From assembly GCA_019802505.1 (NCBI GenBank), contig JAFMOC010000191.1, positions 464,501 through 528,500 on the forward strand: a DNA stretch of 64,000 nt. The letters run 5' to 3'. Origin of the DNA: Corydoras sp. C115 (lineage: Eukaryota; Chordata; Actinopteri; Siluriformes; Callichthyidae). The stretch's first letter is position 1. Each line of letters starts with the position of its first letter. This document shows positions 1-8,879 of this stretch, piece by piece. Under the pieces are notes generated by a model. The model had not been told where the DNA came from. It did no database searches and worked only from the letters and a program-made list of their open reading frames with translations. The translations under genes were made by a program, and so were the position numbers.

Positions 1-368
1 AGGGCTGCATGCTGTTATTCACCCCCCGTAAGTAATGTGTACCTGAGTGTGAGGGGGAAAAAAAACAGCAGTGAGGAAGTGGTGATGTGTAGCTTTATTA
101 CACCTTTAACGTAATAACAGGACGGTCTCATTTATGTATGGTGGGTGTATAAATAAAAAGTAAGTCACTCTTTGAAAAAGAGTGTTTTTTTTTTGTGGTT
201 AATGCAATTTCAATACAAATAAAGGGTTCTGGCTTTGCTTGATAGAGACCGTGGACAAGGTATTTGTGCAGTATGCATATTTCCCCTTCTATATGCCAAA
301 AAAATTGGCCCGAGTACAAATGCGGGTAAGTGTCACAAGTGTATATAATATATATTTATAAAAATTAC

Positions 369-1678
369 CAATCTCATGTCTCAGCATTCCTTCTAGCCAG
401 TGTTGCCTGGCTCCAGACAAGTTTATGGTTAGAGTCGGCCTACAGCTCTCCACCATCATAACAGCCTGGGACAAGAGTTCATCTGAGAGGGTCACCACCA
501 CCTGCCAACAGCCACCAATACCACAGATCAAGGTAATATATCATTTCAGACATGGGAGCCTCTGAATGAAACATGAACCCACCTCGCCCACACAGCCTTC
601 TTTCTGTAAGTACTTGCGGGCTGTCGCCCACACTCTGCTTTTGGGTAACACACTTCCTCCCGTGACTTCTTCGAAGTTTTCGTAAGTGCCAAACTTCCTC
701 AGGACACACTCCATAATGCCAACTGCCTGCAGAACACAAACTTTTAGAATTATATTAAGAGCTGAACTGTTTCAGATATACTATTTTTTTTATTAATAGG
801 AAAGGTTGTATGTATATTACTTATAGTTACCCACCATTAATGTGCAGCGTCCCACCAGCATGTGCTATAACAGTCTTTAATGTGAATTTCTCTGTGTGTT
901 AGCACAGTAGGCCAAATAGATCACCTTACTAGATTACTTTTTCTTAACATACCTGGGAAAGAAAGAGGCCAGATCCATCTTTATACTTTTCCAGGACGCT
1001 GCTGGGCTCTGGTGAGATGTACTCAAACTGAGGCTCATATTTGAAGTCTGACTGGAAAAAGGTTTCCCGCTCTTGCTCGAGATTTATGGGCCGCAGGGCC
1101 ACTAGTAAACATGGCCCACGTGGTGTGGAAGGAGCTGGGACTTGTGCAGCACTGATACCCCTATTGATATGTGGCAACGATGTTGCTGATCGCATCCGTC
1201 CCCTGACAGCTCTGGGTGGCGCTGCGGAGTTTACCGTACAAGTACTTTCACTGCGTCGCATCCAGCCCCTGGGACCCAAACTGGGGCTGGTGAGACTTCG
1301 CACTGGTGGAGATGGGGCACCGTAACGCCATGGGGGCTGAAGAACCTTCTGACATTGTTCAGTGGCTCTAAGATGCTGGGCTTTGATCTCCAGACTGACA
1401 GGCCTTCTGGCTGCAGGCTTCTTCACCTGGATGCTGGGTTGCTCTGTCTTTCCATCACCTTCTCCTGAGGTTCCCTGAGTCCTTACTGAACTTTGTGTGA
1501 GACACGGCCCATTGGGTTGCGTGCGGTTCTGCTTAGCTATGTCAGTGTTTCTCACTCGTGCTGGACTTTGCTTGGGTCTGTCTTTTTTGGGCTCCGCCTC
1601 TTGAATGTCTGTACTTGTGGCCTCCATATCTTCCATATCAGCCCGCTCCATGCAGTTCTCACCCAGGTCCAGCACCAT
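369..1678 (-). CDS. matcap1: Microtubule-associated tyrosine carboxypeptidase (MATCAP1/KIAA0895L-like), 5' part only
   Basis: Three coding exons are visible: 953-1678 (start ATG at 1678, with an in-frame stop just upstream), 583-726 and 369-501; the gene continues off the left edge. Phases agree (0, 0, then 1 at the last donor). The first 190 or so residues are basic, low in complexity and probably disordered. From about residue 215 the conserved family region begins (LRPINLEQERETFF, then FGTYENFEEVTGGS). The third exon carries LTINLSGARQHWLEGMLRHE and ends inside the zinc-peptidase motif, after HEIG. Family knowledge: these enzymes remove the C-terminal tyrosine of alpha-tubulin. I prefer MATCAP1 over its paralogue KIAA0895 because the neighbours match human 16q. 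Zinc-site exons further 3' are outside the window, so activity cannot be judged. A CpG-rich stretch at 2530-2910 is the likely promoter side. Confidence 0.8.
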
Positions 1679-1759
1679 TGCAGCAACCGCTTCTCATTCA
1701 AGCCACACTTGCACCTACGACGCAAACCAGCAAGAACTAACAATATGGTAACAGGTGCA

Positions 1760-2200
1760 TCATATGGACAAAAATATTGAGACACCCACATGAGCTTTCT
1801 AATTTAATTCTCCCAAATAGCTTTTACTCTTCTGTATAGAAGTGTATCTGTGGGAATGTCTGCCCAATAATCCAGAATGGAAGTTGTTGGCTTGTGGTTA
1901 AGTAACCAGCCTCGTGACCTAAAGGTTGCTGGTTCGATTCCTAACCCCAATTGCTCCCCTGGCAAAGTATACAAAGCTGCTCTCCGCTCCGTGTGTGTAT
2001 AAGTGTGTGTTTCACTGGGACCGCAATACCTGTTAGGAGTCATTTCTGAAGTGGGGGTTAAGTAGAGGACTCTTTGTGGAGTTCTTCCACTCCAACCTTA
2101 CCCAACTGTGTCATTATGATGCCTAGCTTTGTGCACTGGGGCTGTCATGCTCAAAAGCAGAGGGCCTTCCCCAAACTGTTGCCGCCAATTTGCATTGCAA
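1760..2200 (+). repeat. Fish interspersed DNA-transposon-like repeat (family A) split by a SINE
   Basis: The left end (1764-1795, TATGGACAAAAATATTGAGA) resembles the terminal sequence of a repeat found across fish genomes. The body resumes at about 2085-2175 with GTGCACTGG and CTTCCCCAAACTG segments seen in other copies in this window (51541-51935, 32000-32375, 63810-64000). Between these parts lies a tRNA-type SINE (about 1885-2050). I recognise the family by recurrence and memory; I cannot assign a database name. Confidence 0.5.
1885..2050 (+). repeat. tRNA-derived SINE copy (family with TGGTTAAG...GGTTCGATTC head)
   Basis: A tRNA-like box A (TGTGGTTAAGTAACCAGC) and box B (GGTTCGATTCC) are followed by a body ending in GTGTGTTTCACTGGG. 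The same body is present in reverse orientation at 46030-46255 and 50205-50425 and partly at 32393-32515. It is inserted in a copy of repeat family A. Confidence 0.6.
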
Positions 2201-2529
2201 TATTCATGTTAATTTTTTTTACACCAACGGCAGTGAGGTTTAACAGTTTAATACAACACTTGAATTCTAGTAAAGCACGTGGTATTATTTTTATAACGTG
2301 TTTATACACAAAATATTTGAAGGCTCATTAGAAGGAGCTCATGTACACGCAAAGACTGTGGCACCTGCTTAAAGCCTCCACTGGGTATTTAAAAAGAATG
2401 TTTACAATACAGCCGCAAAGAAAAACTCTTGCAAGGCAATCCGGGGGAAATGCACTGATTCGCACTTATTTATTAAATTTTATTCATATATAAAAACGCG
2501 TTAAAAAATGGGACGTTTGAACTGTTGCT

Positions 2530-2910
2530 ATGTAAACACAGTTTCAGGGCGTTTAACTGTGGTATATTCGCGCCACCGGGTTGAAATGAGGAATGAACGC
2601 GAATAGACGCGCTGGATTGTTATTATAGTGTTATTATAATGTTAGAATAATGGAAACGTACCGCGCGGCGCTCAGCCGGATCAGCCCGCATTCCGCTGTT
2701 CCATGAACCTGACGAGCGGCGGGAGAAACTTCCGGTAGGACCGTGAGGGAGGGAGGGAGGGAGGGGGGGGAATAACGGGATGCTGATTGCGGTAAACGCA
2801 GCGAACGGAGCGGCTGGTTGTGATTGCGTTGGAACAAATGACGCGCTGCTGGCGCAACTGAGCGCCTGTCCAGCGTGCGCACGTTTTTCAACACGTCATT
2901 ACGTTTTCCA
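2530..2910 (-). promoter_or_regulatory. CpG-rich region, candidate promoter of the MATCAP1-like gene
   Basis: This is one of few places in the window dense in CG dinucleotides (for example GCGCGGCGCTC and GCGGCGGGAG). It lies about 0.9 kb upstream of the MATCAP1-like start codon and contains a G-rich run (GGGA repeats, 2748-2770). A noncoding first exon probably lies here, but I cannot place its donor with confidence. Inference from composition and position only. Confidence 0.4.
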
Positions 2911-2976
2911 CGCCCCTAAGTCCTCCCAGTCCCAGTTCACCCGCTGCAGGACCATCCGTCCGAAAGGTGGCGCTAC

Positions 2977-3165
2977 TATCCACCCATCCATTATCTTCTG
3001 CTTTAGCCTGTAGTGGTGGGATTCCCCATGCCCATCCAGGGGAGAACGTCTCGGGCGCTGGGCACATACACCAAGGACAGGGTGCCAATCTATCACTGGA
3101 CACACACTCACTCACTCACACACACACACACACACACACACTCTATATGGGGCACAGGACACCAG
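2977..3165 (-). repeat. DANA/mermaid-like SINE, truncated copy, with a (CA)n tract
   Basis: This is the tail half of the element in reverse orientation: CCATCCATTATCTTCTGC, then CCCCATGCCCATCCAGG and the GACAGGGTGCCAATC block, ending in a (CA)n run near 3117-3140. The tRNA-like head is missing. A short (TA)n and a poly-T/poly-C run follow (3168-3210). Confidence 0.75.
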
Positions 3166-3286
3166 TGGTTTATATATATATATATTTTTTTTTCCTCCCC
3201 CCCCCCCCACTTTCTCCTTTATTAAGGTCTGACAGTGAGTTTAAAAACAGTAGTAAAGAGAACTAATAAAGTGTCTGGTGAATGTA

Positions 3287-3609
3287 CATTATTCATTCAT
3301 TCATTATCTTCCGCTTTATCCTCTATTAGGGTCGCGGGGGGGTTCCCCATGCCCATCCAGGGAAGAACGTCTCGGGCGGTGGGCAGATACACCCAGGACA
3401 GGGTGCCATTCTATCGCTGGGCACACACTCACTCACACAGACACACTCTATATGATCCATGTTGTTGGACTGTGGGAGGAAACCGGAGAACCCGGAGGAA
3501 GCCCATGAGGACACGGGGAGAACATGGAAACTCCACCCAGTTTGGGATTTGAACTGGGAATCCCTAGCACTGAGGGGAGAACATGCTAACAACTAAGCCA
3601 CCGTGCCGC

Positions 3610-3611
<2 letters not shown>
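3287..3611 (-). repeat. DANA/mermaid-like SINE, near full length
   Basis: Reverse orientation. The tail (ATTC)n begins near 3291 and the head ends at 3611 with GCCACCGTGCCGCCC. On the complement the head shows box A (TGGCTTAGTTGTTAGC) and a changed box B. The sequence to its left (about 3235-3286) also flanks the SINE tail at 8866-8925; see findings. An (AT)n(GT)n microsatellite (3612-3658) abuts the head. Confidence 0.85.
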
Positions 3612-3657
<46 letters not shown>

Positions 3658-3658
3658 C
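3612..3658. repeat. (AT)n(GT)n microsatellite
   Basis: About 16 AT units are followed directly by about 7 GT units, immediately next to a SINE head. Confidence 0.95.
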
Positions 3659-3942
3659 TGTATCAAGTGTTTAATAGCTCAGAAACGTTTTAAAGCGATT
3701 AAGAAACATTTTTTCAAATATGTGATTACTTTTGTCAACACAAAGAATAAGAACAAAGGATATTACAGTATTTATTGGAATCTAGTTCAAGCAGACAGGG
3801 CAATAATAAAATGTATCACAACAATAATAAATCTGCAAAAAAATCCAACAATTTTTATTGCTTTGGTTATAAAAAAAGTAATAAACTCCACAGTCCTTCA
3901 ATCCTCTAAAGTGGGTCATATAGCATCTTAAGTGTTTAGTGT

Positions 3943-3948
3943 TTTATT
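3943..3948 (-). terminator. nqo1: Candidate poly(A) signal of nqo1
   Basis: AATAAA on the minus strand, about 165 nt beyond the nqo1 stop codon. It is the first good hexamer downstream and fits a short 3' UTR. Sequence match only. Confidence 0.4.
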
Positions 3949-4114
3949 GATCACAATCTATCAAAACTGATTAGATAACTTAAAACCCCAGTTATTCCAT
4001 TTAAATCAACATAGGAAATGATTCATTACTTTGAATATAGATTTAAATCTCTATTCTGTGCATCTTTCAGGTCTACATTCATAGCTACACACTGTGACAC
4101 GGTCAGAAATGATG

Positions 4115-7100
4115 TTAAGAGGAGTCTTGAGCCTTGGTCTGGTTGTTTGGCGGAAGCGGCTTCCCAATGTGCTGCGCTGTGGTGAGGCCGTAGGGTTTAG
4201 ATGCCCACTCCTTCTTTACCTCGGCCTGGAGTCGAAAGCCTGCCTGGAAGGTGAGGTCAAAGCTGGTGGTGGGAGCGAAGGATAAAGGCTTTTCATCCAG
4301 AAGTCCCTCCAGCCTTTTTTCCCATCCCTCCAGCATGCTGGTTCTCACCTCGGGAGGAGAGTGGGCAGGGCACCAGAACATCTGTGGCGCCAGAACGTCG
4401 AAACCGCAAAAGCGCAAGACGCCATTCTGCAGGAGCACAACGCCGGTGAGTGAGTCTTGTATTACAAAGTTCAAAATTCAAAACAAAAGTAGTAGAATGT
4501 TAATTATTTCAAAATGAAAGGTGCCAATTAGTGATTGGTGTTTTATTTGTTAATTGTTTCTTTAACATCAAAATGAAATGAGGTGCAAAATTAGAAACAT
4601 GCTGCATGCCATATAGATTGCATATGGCTTCCATGTTTTACTTTAAAACATTGAAACGTGATATTATTCAAGTTACAGTGAACCTCATGCTGCTGGTATG
4701 TATGTCTATTGGCCCTCATCTCTTGCAACTGGAATGAATATTGACTGTACAAGCTAGGAAGTCGGTTATTGAATCAAAAGACAGATCCAGATGCACAATT
4801 ACCTGCAGAGGCCACAATAAGACATTGACGTCTCCATGAATACCATCAGGCAGATACATTGACTCTGTTCCTCCAGTAGTAAATGAGAGCATGGCTTTTT
4901 TATTCTGCAGGATGAATAAGCAACACAAATATCTTCATAAATAACCCAAATATAGAGTTTCTGTCAAAAACCATGCAGGGAAAGGAAAAGGTGTTTATTT
5001 AGTTAAACAATTTCTCTATTTCAGACCTTAAATATACCAAAGTCATAGATTTTCTGCATGGTGAAGGCAAATCCTTGGATAAAAACTCGGTCTATCCATC
5101 CTTTCATTATGGCGGGGACACTGAACCAGTACAATGGGAACTGCAAAAGAGATTTGCATTAGGACTCATTGGCCATACAACTGCATGAGCGTGTGAGTGA
5201 ATTAACAGGGAGAACCTGTATAGCTACATGACGCTGACCTGGAAGATGATTAGATCTGCCTGCTGCACCTTGCGCTGTTCTTCTTTCACGTCGTCAGCGA
5301 GCCTGCCCTCCTTCCAGGCGTGCATAACCTCATCACTGTAGATAAAGTGCTCAGGATTTTTCAAATCCCCTGCAACAGGAAAGAACACGGACATGCAGGT
5401 TGCACTTCCAATCTGATTTAGATCAGTTTCCAACTTGTTTTACAGGAAAAAAAAAACGATGTTTCTAATTAAACAAGCCACGATATTTAATGTGAAAGCA
5501 AAACAAACAAGAGAAACTCGACAGTTGATACAAAACAATGCTGCAGTAGAGAGAAACAGCTTACAGATATACAGAAATATGCACCTTATTTATTTGTAGA
5601 GTGCAGAGTGGGAAACTATAATCTAGCTGTAAGTAGAATACACTTACCTGCCACTTTATTAAATACATCTCTCTGCTTTTTCACCCAGTGTCCATTCTAC
5701 TAGTTCCACTTCTCATATAGATAGATTGTCTATTTCTATTTATAGTAGTCTATTTCTTTCTCTGCATGCTTTATAAAGGTTTTCTTTACCTTTGATATCT
5801 GCAGCTGTCGCTGAGGCACAAAAATTCATGGCGTAGAGGTCAGAAACAATGACTTTATAACCCTGAGCACTAAGAGCCTTAACAGCTACATCCTTCACGG
5901 CAGAGTTGAAAGAGCGGGGACTCTGATGAGCGTAAATGATCAGTGCTGTCTTATCCGCTGAAACAAAACATAAGATTGTGTGTGAATATACAGCAGGATG
6001 CTGATACAAATCCACACCTTTACCTCGTCACCAAAAATGGTTGACAGGCCACAAAATCGAGGTTTTGCCATGCCCATCACTGTTTCCTGACCCAATCCCA
6101 CAGGTTTTTCATAAGTGGAATATGAATATATTATATAAAGAAATGTTTATGTTTAAGTTTGAGGAGGTAAAATATATGTTAAAAAATATAATACAAATTT
6201 ACAAAAAATAATTAGTGTAAGTATGTTTGTGTTTATGTATAAATATTCACTTTTACACTCACCAGCCACATTATCAGGTTTACACTTTTGTATTGCCTAT
6301 TTCATCAATTACAGACTGTTCATCTGCTTCTCTACAGACTTATTCTCTCCTACCACAGGTTTAGATATTTAAAATATTTAGGTGGTGGATGAGTCTTTAA
6401 ATGAGCAATGCAAAGTCTCTGAAAGAGTGTCACTAATAGGATGAGAATAATTAACCAAAAATGTCCAGGCACCAGCATCCTGTAGGCATCAACTAGATCT
6501 GCTATGGTTTGGTTGATTAGAGAGCCAAGTAAAGAGGTCTACAGTCTGTAACTGTAGAAATACAATTTCTGAGCGCGGTAGCTCAGTGGTTAGGGTGTTG
6601 GGCTATCAATCTGAAGGTTGGCGATTCAAAAGCCAGGTCCACTGAAGTTACCAGTGTGGGTCCTTGAGCAAGACCCTTAACCCTCATTGCTCCAGGGATG
6701 TTGTGATTAACCCTGTGTTCACCTTGTAAGTGGTTTTGGATAAAAGCGTCTGCTAAATGCCCAAATGTAATGTTAATGTAAATACATTTGTATGGAAATT
6801 GGAGCTCATAAAATAAACAATAGATGTATCTAATAAAATGGACAGTGAGTGTATAATCTATGCAAATGGCAAAAGATCATCTACTAATATGTGTTTTTAC
6901 CAAAGTCCATTAGTCCATTTGTTTTACAGCCACAGTAGTTACAAAACAACCAAATGACGTTTAATGGTCCCTTAACAAGTGAATCAAATTTACATTAAAA
7001 AGCAAGTTCAAACTTAATGCAAAACAAAGTGCAGCGTCTGTGTCAGGGACACAGAACAATAAATGACACATGAACAATAAATCAGTGCAATCAAATCCCA

Positions 7101-7124
7101 GCTGTGTGAGCTGCACTCACCCAT
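4115..7124 (-). CDS. nqo1: NAD(P)H dehydrogenase [quinone] 1
   Basis: Six coding exons: 7121-7124 (ATGG only), 5790-5957, 5239-5369, 5027-5140, 4803-4904 and 4115-4426. Joined they give 276 residues; human NQO1 has 274. The cytosolic flavoenzyme reduces quinones by two electrons from NAD(P)H. Recognisable blocks are ALIIYAHQSPRSFN (FAD pocket, about residue 6), SDLYAMNF, FPLYWFSVPAI (residues 102-112), FTTGGTESMY and GIHGDVNVLLWP, with FCGF in the last exon. The exon ending at 5027 uses donor AAG|GTCTGA; an earlier GT would shift the frame into a stop. The two tyrosines of the human catalytic pocket are replaced here (F127 and M129). The start exon carries only four coding bases, as in other NQO1 genes. 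Mammalian NQO1 is induced through antioxidant response elements; I saw no convincing one upstream. Confidence 0.93.
5640..5700 (+). repeat. Fragment of interspersed repeat family B, in an nqo1 intron
   Basis: ACCTGCCACTTTATTAAATACA resembles the start of a repeat widespread in fish. Related, longer copies are at 6255-6860, 15480-15780, 23480-23780 and 45140-45420. Recognised by similarity among copies. Confidence 0.4.
6255..6860 (+). repeat. Interspersed repeat family B interrupted by a SINE, in an nqo1 intron
   Basis: It starts with TACACTCACCAGCCACATTATC (6255) and ends with AATAAAATGGACAGTGAGTG (about 6835-6853), matching the two ends of a common fish element. A tRNA-type SINE (about 6570-6785) sits between the two parts, so the SINE is the younger insertion. 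Confidence 0.5.
6570..6785 (+). repeat. tRNA-derived SINE with TTGGATAAAAGCGTCTGCTAAATG-type tail
   Basis: The head GGTAGCTCAGTGGTTAGGGTG is a good Pol III box A and the GGCGATTCAAAAGCC stretch is a weakened box B. The tail matches the 3' module shared by several fish SINE families. Related partial copies are at 22105-22275, 31140-31310 and 62880-63006. AAATACA-like bases flank both ends (near 6558 and 6780), consistent with an imperfect target-site duplication. Confidence 0.75.
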
Positions 7125-8118
7125 CGCTGCCGTTTCAGAGACTGCCTGCTGGAGGTTCGAGGATCAGGTGCAGGTGATCTGAGGGGACAAACCGCTCCTG
7201 ATATCAGCAGAGCCTCGCGTGAGAGCAGCAAGAAGATGAATGTGTGGTTTTAACGCTGCACAATGCTTCAGCTCAGAGCAACCGGGGGTGGAGCTGCAGT
7301 CGGGGGGGTGAGTAAAGGTGGGTCCTTTACACCTGCACGCTGTCACTTCTACTCCAGTAAAAAGCAAACACGCAGCTTAGCCTCTCAATGACAGCTTAAC
7401 TTATGGTTGGAAAAGTGCAGAGTCATTGGGGTGGAGGAGCCAAGCCTCAGTTTGTATTTCACACACGTTTCCAAGCGCGGAGAGGAACTCACCAACACAC
7501 TCGCGTGACCTCGTGCCAGCTGGTCCCTCCGGTCCCTCCAAATGGCTCTGTTTTCAACCCACATGCACAGGACGAAGCCGCTCTAAAGTTTCGTGGAACC
7601 CTCCAATTTATACGCCATGCATGGATTTCGCTCGAACTCGATAGTTTACACGACTGAAATCAAACAACATGGTATCTACTCTCGAGCCAAGGTCGGCTCT
7701 CGAAAGCAAACATCGTAATGACTCTTTCGAGTCGATTACAAAGTTTCTTGTACTTGCCGATGTCGTACCACTAACTCCAAATCTTGGCTCGTTACACTTG
7801 ATTTGCAGTTATATGTTTAGATTTTAAAATATCCATTCAAAGGAATTAAATATTAAAAGAATATTGTATTCAAAACATTAATAAACGTTCCAGATATGGG
7901 GAGGCCAGTAGAATGTTGATGCAGAACAGTTGTACAGTTGTAAGGCTGGCTGGCAGTTTAATTCTATTTGATCCAGTTTAACAAAGGATTACAATACTCG
8001 TGGATCTTGAATTTGGTGGGAAATCACACATATGGGCTATTAAGTATATTATAATATCGTTTTTTTTTTTTTTAGAACAATGTTGACTAACTGGGTATCA
8101 TTTACTGCAGTGGATATA
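7125..8118. other. Region upstream of nqo1, no gene seen
   Basis: The first 450 bases are moderately GC-rich and probably hold the nqo1 promoter and 5' UTR. There is no clear TATA box. The rest is AT-rich. Open frames at 7403-7657 show no recognisable domain or splice context, and I do not support them as genes. Confidence 0.5.
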
Positions 8119-8130
8119 GCAATATAACTA

Positions 8131-8470
8131 TCCATCCATCCATTATCTCCCACTTTATCCTGTATTAGGGTCGCGGTGGGGTTCCCCATGCCCATCCATG
8201 GGAGAAGGTTTCGGGCGCTGGGCAGATACACCCAGGACAGGGCACCAATCTATCACTGGGCACACACTCACTCACACTCTATATGGGGCAATTTGGAGAA
8301 TTCAATAGACTTGATCCATGTTTTTGGACTGTGGGAGGAAACCGAAGAACCTGGAGGAAACCCACGCGGACATGGGGAGAACATGGAAACTCCACCCAGA
8401 TTGGGATTCGAACCGGGAATCCCTAGTGCTGAGAGGAGAACATGCTGATCACTAAGCCACCGTGCTGCCC
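8131..8470 (-). repeat. DANA/mermaid-like SINE with perfect 12-bp target-site duplication
   Basis: Full-length element in reverse orientation. It is flanked by GCAATATAACTA at 8119-8130 and 8471-8482. Tail (CATC)n is on the left and the head with box A and box B (GGTTCGAATCCC on the complement) on the right. It faces the next copy head to head. Confidence 0.92.
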
Positions 8471-8508
8471 GCAATATAACTAAATATAGTAAAATATAAT
8501 GTACATTC

Positions 8509-8865
8509 GGGTGGCACGGTGGCTTAGTGGTTAGCACGTTCGCCTCTCAGCACTAGGGATTCCCGGTTCGAATCCCCATCTGGGTGGAGTTTCCATGCTC
8601 TCCCCGTGTCCACGTGGGTTTCCTCTGGGTTCTCCGGTTTCATCCCACAGTCCAAAAACATGGATCAAGTCAATTGAGTTCTCCAAATTGCCCCATGTAG
8701 AGTGAATATGTGTGTGTGAGTGAGTGAGCGTGTGCCCAGTGATAGATTGGCGTCCTGTCCTGGGTGTATCTGCCCAGCGCCCGAAACGTTCTCCCCTGGA
8801 TGGGCATGGGGAACCCCCCCGCGACCCTAATATAGGATAAAGTGGAAGACAATGAATGAATGAAT
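8509..8865 (+). repeat. DANA/mermaid-like SINE with perfect 11-bp target-site duplication
   Basis: Forward orientation: head GGGTGGCACGGTGGCTTAG with intact box A and box B (GGTTCGAATCC), tail (GAAT)n. It is flanked by AATGTACATTC at 8498-8508 and 8866-8876. Together with the copy at 8131-8470 it forms an inverted repeat with only 38 bases between the heads. Confidence 0.92.
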
Positions 8866-8879
8866 AATGTACATTCACC

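Noticed and set aside
1041..1325. Plus-strand frame of 94 codons opposite the MATCAP1-like exon
   Set aside because: It is the antisense shadow of a well-supported coding exon.
5036..5038. Earlier splice donor in the fourth nqo1 coding exon
   Set aside because: It would join out of frame into a stop and drop the GIFK residues that align with the family.
8131..8865. Possible tRNA genes at SINE heads
   Set aside because: Box A and box B are present, but no cloverleaf follows and the same unit is dispersed through the window, so these are SINE promoters.
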